A model generated the notes under the pieces. It was not told the DNA's origin and made no database searches. It saw nothing but the letters and a program-made list of their open reading frames with translations. From NCBI GenBank assembly GCA_964584905.1, contig CAZPCC010000103.1, positions 1-24,270 on the forward strand: 24,270 bases of DNA, written 5' to 3'. Shown piece after piece: positions 1 to 6,959 of the stretch (positions within the stretch are counted from its first letter, which is position 1; every line of letters starts with the position of its first letter). The translations under genes and the position numbers were made by a program. The DNA comes from JALZIF01 sp964584905. GTDB taxonomy: Bacteria; Gemmatimonadota; Gemmatimonadetes; Gemmatimonadales; Gemmatimonadaceae.

Positions 1-69
1 CGCAGATCTACACCGGATTCCGCAGATGATCGCTGCTGCATCTGTAAACATTCTCGGAGCGGTCGTGGC
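1..69. repeat. Degenerate partial copy of the 9-bp-step palindromic repeat
   Basis: This stretch carries scattered CGCAGAT words and ends in a segment resembling the tail that precedes the next full unit (GGAGCGGTCGTGGC, compared with GAACGGCGGTCGCTGC before the unit at 226). It looks like the decayed right end of a further copy cut by the window edge. No gene is visible. Confidence 0.45.
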
Positions 70-225
70 GGTTAGGAAACACCACAGGAACCACAGATTT
101 CGCAGATCGTGCGAACAAGCTCTAGATGGCGTTCTGCGTAATCGGCGTAATTTGTGGTTGCTTGTTTCTTGCGGTTCTTCCAGTCAGCGCGCTTCTCTCG
201 AGATGGGCTGAACGGCGGTCGCTGC
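70..225. repeat. Palindromic interspersed repeat, unit 1 (156 bp)
   Basis: First of three head-to-tail copies, each opening with GGTTAGGAAACACCACAGG or a one-base variant. The left arm is at 89-107 and the right arm, its near reverse complement ending TGTGGTT, is at 136-159. The core and the T-rich tail (TTGCTTGTTTCTTGCGG) match unit 2. The left arm is one 9-bp step shorter than in unit 2, which explains 156 against 165 bp. It lies downstream of the minus-strand operon ending at 622. I see no coding potential. Confidence 0.85.
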
Positions 226-390
226 GGTTAGGAAACACCACAGGAACCACAGATTGCGCAGATTTCGCAGATCCTGCGAACAAGCTGTAGATGGCGTTCT
301 GCGTAATCGGCGTAATCTGTGGTTGCTTGTTTCTTGCGGTTCTTCCAGCCGGCGAGCTTCTCTCGAGTTGGGGTGAACGGCGGTCGTTGC
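226..390. repeat. Palindromic interspersed repeat, unit 2 (165 bp)
   Basis: The most complete copy. The left arm 245-270 reads AACCACAGATT followed by CGCAGAT steps. The right arm 299-324 reads GCGTAATC, GGCGTAATC, TGTGGTT. Together they form an imperfect stem around a ~28-base core, followed by a T-rich tail (325-344). It differs from unit 1 by scattered substitutions and one extra 9-bp step in the left arm. Confidence 0.85.
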
Positions 391-512
391 GGTTATGAAA
401 CACCACAGGAACCACAGATTACGCAGATTTCGCAGATCCTGCCAACAAGCTGTAGGTGGCGTTCTGCGTAACCTGTGGTTCGCTTTCGTTTCTTTTTTTG
501 CAATTGCAACTG
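391..512. repeat. Palindromic interspersed repeat, unit 3 (shortened)
   Basis: It starts like the other units (GGTTATGAAACACCACAGG). The left arm is at 410-437 and the right arm at 466-480. The right arm lacks one 9-bp step present in units 1 and 2. A strong T tract (TTTCTTTTTTTG, about 488-500) follows, so the unit resembles an intrinsic terminator hairpin. Homology to the other units ends here. 513-621 holds no feature I recognise. Confidence 0.8.
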
Positions 513-621
513 CCAACCGGAGATAACACCGAGTACGCGATGGCCGCCGCTCGGCCTCGAGTTAGGGCCGCGCTCAGCTTTGTCTCGTAGCCACGATAAA
601 GAGTAGTTATGTTGGGTTGGG

Positions 622-996
622 TCAGCCGTCACGCGAATTCAGCTTGGCGACAAGGCGCTTGGGAGCGATCATGCGATAGCCGTCGTGCACGAGGTCGCGT
701 AAGTCATCCCAATCGACATCTCCGTCCAGCCAGATCCCGATCCAGCCGCTCGGCCCCACGTACGGAGGCACGAAGTAACGGCCGGGATCCGATTGCGTCA
801 GCAGTCGCTGGTTCTCAGCCGCGGCCTTGCACCAAACGCCGTCGCGTCCGCCGCCATGATGGTCCGAGGCACTGGCAAACATCGCGAAGATCTTGTTTCG
901 CACACGGAAAGTAGGTGCGCCCCAGGCTTCGACTTCGTGCGCCTCGGGGAGCGCCAGGCACATCTTGCGAAGCTTCGTGAGTGGACGAGGTGGCAT
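622..996 (-). CDS. MmcQ/YjbR family protein
   Basis: A 124-residue protein of the MmcQ/YjbR (CyaY-like fold) family, whose members are often annotated as DNA-binding although their molecular role is unclear. The family signature is plain: an early LALPEAHEVEAWGAPTFRV segment (residues 14-32), then KIFAMF, and a central WIGIWLD strand with a C-terminal DDLRDLVHDGYRM helix and APKRL. The length is normal. The ATG is preceded by AGGA (1005-1008 on the plus strand) at 8 bases. The gene begins 4 bases after the stop of the upstream VOC gene, so it is the last member of a four-gene minus-strand run. A palindromic repeat array lies downstream. The family assignment is strong; the function is unknown. 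Confidence 0.85.
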   Translation of the reverse strand: MPPRPLTKLRKMCLALPEAHEVEAWGAPTFRVRNKIFAMFASASDHHGGGRDGVWCKAAAENQRLLTQSDPGRYFVPPYVGPSGWIGIWLDGDVDWDDLRDLVHDGYRMIAPKRLVAKLNSRDG

Positions 997-1000
997 CGAT

Positions 1001-1675
1001 TCATTCCTGGTGGGCGGGGATAGCCACGTTTCCGTTCGGGCAGGTCAGACCGAGGTGCAGACGGGATTCCGGTCCACGTACGATCGACGCCGCGATACCC
1101 AGACGCCGGAAGATCCGCCTCAGTTCGTCATCCGCGGGATCTTCGAATATGAGCTCAACCAGTGTGCAGCCCGGCGGGGATTCTGTTGCCGGGTGCGGAG
1201 TGGACGCTCCCCACTGGATGAAGAACGGAATCAGCCGATGCACTGGGTCGCGCACCGACAGAGTGCGCCACTCGAGCCTCACCCCGTCGGTCCGGGCTCG
1301 CGCGCCCGGCCGAATGCTGCCGGCTGTGACACTCTCCGCTGCAAGTGATTCGGTCAGCGCGTTCAGATCCTCGCTCCGAACAGCCCAATCGATAGGCGTG
1401 AGCCGCGTGTAGCCCGCGAACTCGATGGACACGCGAATTCCGGCGGAATCGTCGGGGCTTGGCGCCAGGATCTCCAGATAGCTCCCGGAGCCCAGAGAGA
1501 CGAGCGCGTTCCGCGTTCCGCGGCCCGGATGCGCCCCGCCGTACTGGGGGCGAACACCGGTCAATCGCTCGAACTCGTCGATGCCTGCCTGGAGATCATG
1601 CACGCCGAGCACGAGATGATCGAGCGAAGAAGGCAATGCCGGTGCGGCGCCGCCATACGAACCGTCGTCAGCCAT
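1001..1675 (-). CDS. Glyoxalase-like (VOC superfamily) protein
   Basis: A 224-residue protein. Its first half matches the glyoxalase-like domain typified by LDHLVLGV at the start, GGxHPGxGTRNALV in the middle and YLEIL at the end. Candidate metal or substrate residues are H20, H49 and E68. The second half repeats the fold more weakly (VELIFEDP near the end). VOC proteins are metal-dependent lyases, isomerases or dioxygenases, or binding proteins; the substrate cannot be read from sequence. The frame stays open upstream to 1795, but that would overlap the acetyltransferase gene by 116 bases. The ATG at 1675 has GGAG 10 bases upstream and follows the acetyltransferase stop by 4 bases, so I chose it. 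Confidence 0.83.
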   Translation of the reverse strand: MADDGSYGGAAPALPSSLDHLVLGVHDLQAGIDEFERLTGVRPQYGGAHPGRGTRNALVSLGSGSYLEILAPSPDDSAGIRVSIEFAGYTRLTPIDWAVRSEDLNALTESLAAESVTAGSIRPGARARTDGVRLEWRTLSVRDPVHRLIPFFIQWGASTPHPATESPPGCTLVELIFEDPADDELRRIFRRLGIAASIVRGPESRLHLGLTCPNGNVAIPAHQE

Positions 1676-1679
1676 CGCT

Positions 1680-2198
1680 TCACAGCTCCATCTGATAGTA
1701 GATGAGTGGCGTGTTGCGAAAGACCGTTCGGCCCATCTCCGTGAATCCGCATCGCTTGTAAAACGCGCCGGCCCCCACCTCACCGGCATACGCATCGAGC
1801 CGGATGGCGTCTGCGGGCCACTCGATACCGATACGGCGGCTCTCCTCGATGCACGCCCTGCCTACTCCTCGATGTTGTGCCGTCGGATGAACCGCCATGT
1901 CCGTCAGATAGAGCGGCCGCGTGCAGGGCGTGAAGTAGCTGATGTCGATCGACCACGGCTTTGTGGTCGAAAGCCTCAACATGCCGACGATCGATCCATC
2001 GCGCAGCGCAACGCACACTCTCGAGGTCTTCATTCCCCTCAACACACCTTTCTCGGATCCGGTCGATGACCAGTGCCCACGGCCGAATCGGGCCGTCAAA
2101 TCCTGCGCGACGGCCGAGCGCAAGGCAAAAATGCCGGCTACGTCATCAGGCGTGGCGATGTGGAATGCAAGGGGGAGCGCCACGCCGCCGTCATTCAC
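1680..2198 (-). CDS. GNAT family N-acetyltransferase
   Basis: An acetyl-CoA-dependent acyltransferase. The core runs from the first strand (FHIATPDDVAGIFALR, about residues 12-27) to YLTDMAVHP and the pyrophosphate loop QHRGVGRA (108-115). The C-terminal FYKRCGF motif (146-152) is diagnostic of GNAT. The acceptor is unknown. The frame extends to an ATG at 2273, 82 bases inside the preceding gene. I prefer the GTG at 2198, which gives 172 residues and an 8-base overlap with the upstream stop, typical of this tightly packed run. No strong Shine-Dalgarno sequence precedes either start, so the start is uncertain. The position between a hydrolase and a VOC protein suggests a small-molecule modification or detoxification operon, but no pathway can be named. 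Confidence 0.82.
   Translation of the reverse strand: MNDGGVALPLAFHIATPDDVAGIFALRSAVAQDLTARFGRGHWSSTGSEKGVLRGMKTSRVCVALRDGSIVGMLRLSTTKPWSIDISYFTPCTRPLYLTDMAVHPTAQHRGVGRACIEESRRIGIEWPADAIRLDAYAGEVGAGAFYKRCGFTEMGRTVFRNTPLIYYQMEL
1686..1689 (-). promoter_or_regulatory. Ribosome binding site of the VOC gene
   Basis: GGAG on the minus strand, 10 bases before the ATG at 1675. It lies inside the 3' end of the acetyltransferase gene and supports the shorter VOC start over the open frame reaching 1795. Confidence 0.55.
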
Positions 2199-3078
2199 GG
2201 CGCAGCATTGCCCAAACGGCAAAGTGATCGGACGCCCACAGCGTACCGAAGCGCCGCCGATCGATTCCGGCATCTGTAACGTGCCATCCGGCTCCCACGA
2301 GCACGTGGTCGATCATTCCGCCAGCGGAGTCTCCGCGAAAGGCATTGAACGTGCCAGCCACAAGCGCATTGGGGTGTGCCGCGCGGAATGCATCACGAAG
2401 AGGTGTGCTGGCATTGCCCAGCAGCGCGCGATAGGCAGGATTCTCCTCATCGGCGTTGAAATCGCCGAGCACTAGGAGAAGGTCACCGGGGGAACGATCA
2501 CTCGCCAGGCGTGCGAGCAAAAGCTCCGCACTTCGCTCGCGCGACGGTTGGGACTCGTGATCCCAATGAAGGTTGTATACGCGCACGGTATCCCGCGTTG
2601 CCCGGTCCACCAGCCGGGCCCAGGTGCTGATTCGCGTAATTCGATTGCCCCACGACGTGGAGCCGGGCACCTCCGGGGTATCGGAGAACCAGAACGTGCC
2701 GTGGTCGAGAACGACGAACCTCACCGTGTCGACCAGCAGCGCGGAATACTCGCCATCTGCCTTTCCATCCTCGCGCGCCACACCCAGCTCGCGATGGTGC
2801 GGCAATGCCGGAGCAATCTCATCCAGCTGAGCACGCAACGCTTCCTGCACACCCAGCAGGTGCGGCGCGTGGTCACGCAACGTGGTGATGACGTGATCAC
2901 GCCGGTTAGGCCATGCGTGATCTCCGTCGGGGGCGGTACCGTACCGAATGTTGTAGCTCATGACCCGCACTGGCGCCTGCGCGGGAATCGCACCGGGGAG
3001 CAACAGTACGGCGGCGAGCATTGCTTTATGGCGGTGCCGGTTCCCGTTATGGAACAGGTCGGGTGCGCGCTTTCGCAT
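2191..3078 (-). CDS. Exported endonuclease/exonuclease/phosphatase family hydrolase
   Basis: A 295-residue member of the EEP (DNase I-like) fold, which cleaves phosphoester bonds with a divalent metal. All core motifs are present: MSYNIRYG (N43), VQEA (E79), NLHWDH (N169, H171), LGDFNAD (D206, N208), IDHVL (D257, H258) and the terminal SDHFAVW (D284, H285). A hydrophobic stretch MLAAVLLLPG ending AxA-Q (about residues 20-35) looks like a signal peptide, so the enzyme is probably periplasmic or secreted; the substrate could be a nucleic acid, inositol phosphate or phospholipid head group. The open frame reaches 3276 and would overlap the divergent gene at 3244. I chose the ATG at 3078 (an ATG at 3021 is the alternative). 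It is first in the minus-strand run. Confidence 0.85.
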   Translation of the reverse strand: MRKRAPDLFHNGNRHRHKAMLAAVLLLPGAIPAQAPVRVMSYNIRYGTAPDGDHAWPNRRDHVITTLRDHAPHLLGVQEALRAQLDEIAPALPHHRELGVAREDGKADGEYSALLVDTVRFVVLDHGTFWFSDTPEVPGSTSWGNRITRISTWARLVDRATRDTVRVYNLHWDHESQPSRERSAELLLARLASDRSPGDLLLVLGDFNADEENPAYRALLGNASTPLRDAFRAAHPNALVAGTFNAFRGDSAGGMIDHVLVGAGWHVTDAGIDRRRFGTLWASDHFAVWAMLRRE

Positions 3079-3209
3079 GGCGGCCGGGCTGAGGGTAAGG
3101 TAGCGCCAGCAGGACGGCGCGAATGCCGGTTCAGTGTGTAGAAGCGCGGCGTCCACGGCAAGACTCGCTCCGCGGGCGAACGCTGCAGGCACCGCTCCGC
3201 TGCCCCGGC

Positions 3210-3237
3210 TTGCGCTGACCGTCAAGCGGGATAAGAT
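3210..3237 (+). promoter_or_regulatory. Possible promoter for a leaderless transcript
   Basis: TTGCGC (3210-3215) and TAAGAT (3232-3237) are separated by 16 bases. The -10-like box has TAnnnT form and ends 6 bases before the ATG at 3244, so transcription could begin at or next to the start codon. No Shine-Dalgarno sequence precedes that ATG. The box matches are partial, so this is a weak inference. Confidence 0.25.
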
Positions 3238-3243
3238 CGCCAC

Positions 3244-4962
3244 ATGAAATCGACTCCCTGCATCCCCCACGCACACGCCCGCTGGCGCCTGCGCCTCCCG
3301 ATCGCCGCGCTCCTGTGCGGCGCGTTCGCGTCCCTTGCCGGAGCGCAGTCGCCGCCGCCGGCCGATTCCGCGCGCTACGACGTGGTGATCCGCAACGGGC
3401 GCGTGCTCGACGGATCCGGCAACCCGTGGATCCTCGCCGACGTCGCCATTCTCGACGGAAAGTTCGCGCGCATCGGCAAAATCGGCGGCCGCGGCCGCAC
3501 CGAGATCGACGCCGCCGGCAAGTACGTCTCCCCGGGCTGGATCGACATGATGGATCAGTCGGGGTCGGTCCTCCGCCGAAATGGACTGGCCGAGAACAAG
3601 CTCAAGATGGGCGTGACGACGGCGATCGGCGGAGAGGGTGGTACTCCGGTACCGGCGAGCGTGCTCGGCGCTTATTGGGATACCCTCGAGTCACGCGGCA
3701 TCTCCATCAACTTCGGCTCCTACTTCAGCCAGGTGCAGACACGAGTGCCGGTACTCGGCCGGGCCAACCGCGCCCCGACGCCTGACGAGCTGGACCGCAT
3801 GCGCGCGACGATGGACTCGGCGATGCGCGCGTGCGCAATGGGGATGACGACGGCGCTCATCTATCCGCCCGGCAGCTATTCGACAACCGATGAGCTGGTG
3901 GAGATAGCCAAGGTGGCCGCGCGGCATGGCGGGACCTACGCGACGCACATGCGCGATGAGGGGAGCGGGGTGGTCGGCGCCGTGCGAGAGGCGATCGAGA
4001 TCGGCGAGCGGGCGGGAATTGCGGTGGAGATCTTCCACCTGAAGGCTGCCTATCGACCGGGTTGGGGGTCGCTGATGGGGCAGGTGCGCGCGACGATCGA
4101 TTCGGCCCGTGCGCGTGGCGTGGATGTAGCCGCCGACATGTACGTGTACACGGCCGGCGGAACCGGTCTCGAGGCGACGATCGCAGCGTGGGCGCACGAG
4201 GGGGGCACCGACTCGCTCAAGGCGCGGCTCGCCGACCCGGCCATCCGGGCGCGGCTCAAGCGCGAGATCGCGACCGGTTCGCCGGGATGGTGGAACATCG
4301 TCGAGGCGGCCGGCGGCTGGGATGGCGTGGTGCTGGTGAACGCCCGAAATCCCGATAATGCCAGGTACGAACAGAAAACTCTCACCGAAATCGGGGCGAT
4401 GATGGGGAAGGATCCCGCGGATGCGGCGATGGATCTGGTGGTGCAGGGACAGGGGAGGGTGATGGCGATATATCACATGATGAGTGAAGAGGACGTCGAG
4501 ACCGCGTTAGGGTTCCCGTGGACGAGCATTGGCAGCGACGCCGGCGCGGCGCTGGAACCGGGACAGCAGGACGGCCTTGGTCTGCCGCACCCGCGGAGCT
4601 ACGGCAATCACGTCCGGGTGATCTCCCGTTATGTGAAGGAGCGCGGTGTTCTCACCCTTCCGGAAGCCGTGCGGAAGATGACATCGTGGCCGGCGACGAG
4701 AATGCGGTTGTCCGGGCGCGGGGTGATCCGCGAGGGAGCGTGGGCCGATGTCACCATATTCGATCTGGACTCTCTTTTCGACGCGGCAACCTACGAGCAG
4801 CCGACCGAGTTCGCGCGCGGCATCGAGTGGGTGCTGGTGAACGGTACGGTCGTCATTGCCAACGGTTCACACACGGGCGCTAAGCCTGGGCGGGTGCTGT
4901 ACGGGCCCGCTTGTACCGACGAAGGCTCGGAGAGATTGGAGCACTCGGGAGTGGCAAGGTGA
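3244..4962 (+). CDS. Secreted N-acyl-D-amino-acid deacylase-like amidohydrolase with altered metal site
   Basis: A 572-residue amidohydrolase-superfamily protein. A signal peptide (about residues 15-34, LCGAFASLAGA before Q) indicates export. The domain opens with YDVVIRNGRVLDGSG (about 45-59) and closes with the usual WADVTIFD and WVLVNG strands (500-534), as in D-aminoacylases and dihydroorotase-like enzymes. Two metal-type histidines (H235 in THMRDEG, H265 in IFHLK) and the catalytic Asp (D432 in GSDAG) are present. The HxH normally following PGxID is replaced by MMDQS (residues 102-106), and the Cys ligand expected in GNCG appears as Glu (E131 in GGEGG). It may bind fewer metals or use another substrate. 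It is divergent from the EEP operon across 165 bases. The family is certain; the reaction is not. Confidence 0.85.
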   Translation: MKSTPCIPHAHARWRLRLPIAALLCGAFASLAGAQSPPPADSARYDVVIRNGRVLDGSGNPWILADVAILDGKFARIGKIGGRGRTEIDAAGKYVSPGWIDMMDQSGSVLRRNGLAENKLKMGVTTAIGGEGGTPVPASVLGAYWDTLESRGISINFGSYFSQVQTRVPVLGRANRAPTPDELDRMRATMDSAMRACAMGMTTALIYPPGSYSTTDELVEIAKVAARHGGTYATHMRDEGSGVVGAVREAIEIGERAGIAVEIFHLKAAYRPGWGSLMGQVRATIDSARARGVDVAADMYVYTAGGTGLEATIAAWAHEGGTDSLKARLADPAIRARLKREIATGSPGWWNIVEAAGGWDGVVLVNARNPDNARYEQKTLTEIGAMMGKDPADAAMDLVVQGQGRVMAIYHMMSEEDVETALGFPWTSIGSDAGAALEPGQQDGLGLPHPRSYGNHVRVISRYVKERGVLTLPEAVRKMTSWPATRMRLSGRGVIREGAWADVTIFDLDSLFDAATYEQPTEFARGIEWVLVNGTVVIANGSHTGAKPGRVLYGPACTDEGSERLEHSGVAR

Positions 4963-5016
4963 TGGCGAATCGGCAGCCCGTGCAGGGCATGCCCACCCGG
5001 GGGTAAAAGGCGTCTC

Positions 5017-5059
5017 GCGCGCCGCATGTACCTTGCCATTCACTTTACCTGCGGCGCGC
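5017..5059 (+). promoter_or_regulatory. 10-bp GC stem-loop in the leader of the Nramp gene
   Basis: GCGCGCCGCA (5017-5026) and its perfect reverse complement TGCGGCGCGC (5050-5059) enclose a 23-base loop. The hairpin ends 24 bases before the Nramp ATG and begins 54 bases after the upstream stop. It has no T tract, so it is not a classical terminator. It could be an operator or an RNA control element for the metal transporter. I could not match it to a known manganese riboswitch or regulator box. Confidence 0.4.
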
Positions 5060-5083
5060 CCACGCCGTCCCCACTTCCTGTAA

Positions 5084-6457
5084 ATGAGCGAGACATCCCC
5101 TTCCCGGTCACCGGACGACGAGCCTGCCGCGCTCGAAGCGGGATGGCGCCGAACACGCACCGCACCATCGCTGGCGGAAGTCTATCGCACGATACCGGTC
5201 GCCGGCCGCAGTCGTCTGCGCAAGTTCTTCGCGTTCGCCGGCCCGGGATATCTGATCGCAGTCGGCTACATGGATCCGGGGAACTGGGCCACGGACCTCG
5301 CCGGCGGTTCGGCGTTCGGTTACACCCTGCTCAGCGTGATCCTGCTTTCGAACCTGATGGCAGTCCTGCTGCAGGGGCTTTCGGCAAAACTGGGTATCGT
5401 CACCGGCCGCGATCTCGCGCAGGCGTGCCGCGACCACTACTCGCGACCGGTCAGCCTGATGCTGTGGGTGATCTGTGAGCTGGCAATCGCCGCCTGTGAT
5501 CTGGCGGAGGTGATCGGGGCTGCCATTGCATTGAACCTGCTGTTCGGAATTCCGATTGCCTGGGGAGTGGGGATCACGGCGGTGGACGTACTGATCGTGC
5601 TCCTGCTGCAGAACAAGGGCTTCCGCTGGATCGAGGCGATCGTCATCGTGCTGGTCGGATCGATAGGCATCGGCTTCATCTACGAGATCGTAGTCTCGAA
5701 TCCGGACCTGGCGGGCGTAGCCCGTGGATTCATTCCTACGCCGGAGATCGTTACCAATCCCATGATGCTGTACCTAGCGATGGGGATTCTCGGCGCGACG
5801 GTGATGCCGCACAATCTCTACCTTCACTCGTCGATCGTTCAGACACGCACGTACGAACTGACGCCGGCTGGAAAGCGTGAGGCAGTGCGCTACGCGTTTC
5901 TCGATTCGACGATCGCGCTCACCTTCGCGCTCTTCATCAACGCGGCGATTCTGATCGTGGCGGCGGCGACCTTTCACACCCGGGGACGCACCGATGTCGC
6001 CGAGATTCAGCAGGCGTATGAGCTGTTGACCCCACTGCTCGGAGCCGGGGCCGCGAGCGTGGTGTTCGCGCTTGCCCTGTTGGCCTCCGGACAGAGCTCG
6101 ACGCTCACCGGTACGCTGGCCGGCCAGATCGTCATGGAGGGATTTCTGAATATTCGGCTCAAGCCCTGGCTACGCCGTCTCATCACTCGAATGATCGCCA
6201 TTGTGCCGGCGGCGATAGTCGCCATTCTCTACGGAGAAAGCGGCACGGCCAAGCTGCTGGTGTTGAGCCAGGTAATTCTGAGCATGCAACTGTCGTTCGC
6301 CGTGATTCCGCTCGTAATGTTCACGTCAGACCGTGTGAAAATGGGGACGATGGTGAACGGTAGAGTCCTCACCGCGGCCGCTTGGCTGGTCGCGAGCTTC
6401 ATTGCCGCCCTGAACCTGTGGCTGCTCGTTCAGACGTTCCGCGAATCGTTGGGGTGA
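5084..6457 (+). CDS. mntH: Nramp family divalent metal transporter (Mn2+/Fe2+)
   Basis: A 457-residue inner-membrane importer of Mn2+ or Fe2+ driven by protons. The diagnostic unwound helix 1 motif DPGNW is present (metal ligands D64 and N67), as is the helix 6 motif MPHNLYLHS (M241, H243, N244). About eleven hydrophobic helices follow the hydrophilic 45-residue N-terminus. The length is slightly above that of the usual bacterial MntH because of this N-terminal extension, which holds a PSLAEVYRTIPV segment. The start has no clear Shine-Dalgarno sequence but is the first ATG after a strong stem-loop at 5017-5059. A universal stress protein gene follows after 3 bases, so the two are surely co-transcribed, hinting at stress-linked metal uptake. 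Confidence 0.93.
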   Translation: MSETSPSRSPDDEPAALEAGWRRTRTAPSLAEVYRTIPVAGRSRLRKFFAFAGPGYLIAVGYMDPGNWATDLAGGSAFGYTLLSVILLSNLMAVLLQGLSAKLGIVTGRDLAQACRDHYSRPVSLMLWVICELAIAACDLAEVIGAAIALNLLFGIPIAWGVGITAVDVLIVLLLQNKGFRWIEAIVIVLVGSIGIGFIYEIVVSNPDLAGVARGFIPTPEIVTNPMMLYLAMGILGATVMPHNLYLHSSIVQTRTYELTPAGKREAVRYAFLDSTIALTFALFINAAILIVAAATFHTRGRTDVAEIQQAYELLTPLLGAGAASVVFALALLASGQSSTLTGTLAGQIVMEGFLNIRLKPWLRRLITRMIAIVPAAIVAILYGESGTAKLLVLSQVILSMQLSFAVIPLVMFTSDRVKMGTMVNGRVLTAAAWLVASFIAALNLWLLVQTFRESLG

Positions 6458-6460
6458 CCC

Positions 6461-6907
6461 ATGTATCAGCGCATCCTCGTTCCGCTCGAGAACTCACCCT
6501 ATGACGTGGCCATTCTCGACCATGTGCGGCGGTTGGCCCGGTTGTGTGGCGCGTCAGTCCGGCTGATCCACGTCGCCGATGGTTGGGTGGCGCAGCATCA
6601 CCATGAATTGCACCTGCGCGAGTCGGAGGAGATGCGGCACGACCGCCAGTACCTGGAGCAGGTCGCCGCGGAGCTCGCATCCGATGGCATTGCGGTGGAG
6701 GCGATCCTCGCCGGGGGTGATCCGACGAGTGAGATCGTCGCCGCCTGCGAGCGCGAGCAGTGCGATCTGATCGCGATGTCCACGCACGGACACCGCTTTC
6801 TGCAGGATCTGGTGCGCGGGAGTGTCGTCTCCGGCGTCAGGCACACGACGACGACGCCGCTGTTGCTGGTACGCGGGAGCGCGGGGGCGGGCAGTGAGCC
6901 GTCGTGA
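6461..6907 (+). CDS. Universal stress protein, UspA family
   Basis: A 148-residue single-domain Usp. It begins with the typical YQRILVPLENSPYDVAILDH strand-helix and ends with the nucleotide loop STHGHRF...VRGSV (about residues 107-123) and PLLLVR. The loop follows the G-2x-G-9x-G(S/T) pattern, with Ser in place of the first Gly, a common variant in ATP-binding members. A histidine cluster (QHHHELH, about 45-51) could bind metal, though this may be chance. The gene starts 3 bases after the Nramp stop with GGGGTG just upstream, so it is the second gene of a metal transporter-Usp operon. Usp proteins often modulate a partner under stress; regulation of the transporter is inference. Confidence 0.9.
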   Translation: MYQRILVPLENSPYDVAILDHVRRLARLCGASVRLIHVADGWVAQHHHELHLRESEEMRHDRQYLEQVAAELASDGIAVEAILAGGDPTSEIVAACEREQCDLIAMSTHGHRFLQDLVRGSVVSGVRHTTTTPLLLVRGSAGAGSEPS

Positions 6908-6924
6908 ACGCGACCGGGTAAACG

Positions 6925-6959
6925 AGCGGGATGACCGGCGGCGCCTGCCTAATCCCGCT
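6925..6959. terminator. Possible bidirectional terminator hairpin between convergent genes
   Basis: AGCGGGAT (6925-6932) pairs with ATCCCGCT (6952-6959) across a 19-base GC-rich loop that contains the stop codon of the aldo/keto reductase. It sits exactly between the convergent Usp and reductase genes. There is no long T tract on either side, so the call is weak. Confidence 0.3.

Noticed and set aside
70..512. CRISPR array
   Set aside because: The units are about 160 bp with no unique spacers between them and internal palindromes. There are no cas genes.
3079..3276. N-terminal extension of the EEP hydrolase to 3276
   Set aside because: It would overlap the divergent amidohydrolase start and add a non-signal-like region before an obvious signal peptide.
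4991..5083. yybP-ykoY type manganese riboswitch before the Nramp gene
   Set aside because: I cannot find the conserved paired loops of that riboswitch. Only a simple stem-loop is evident.
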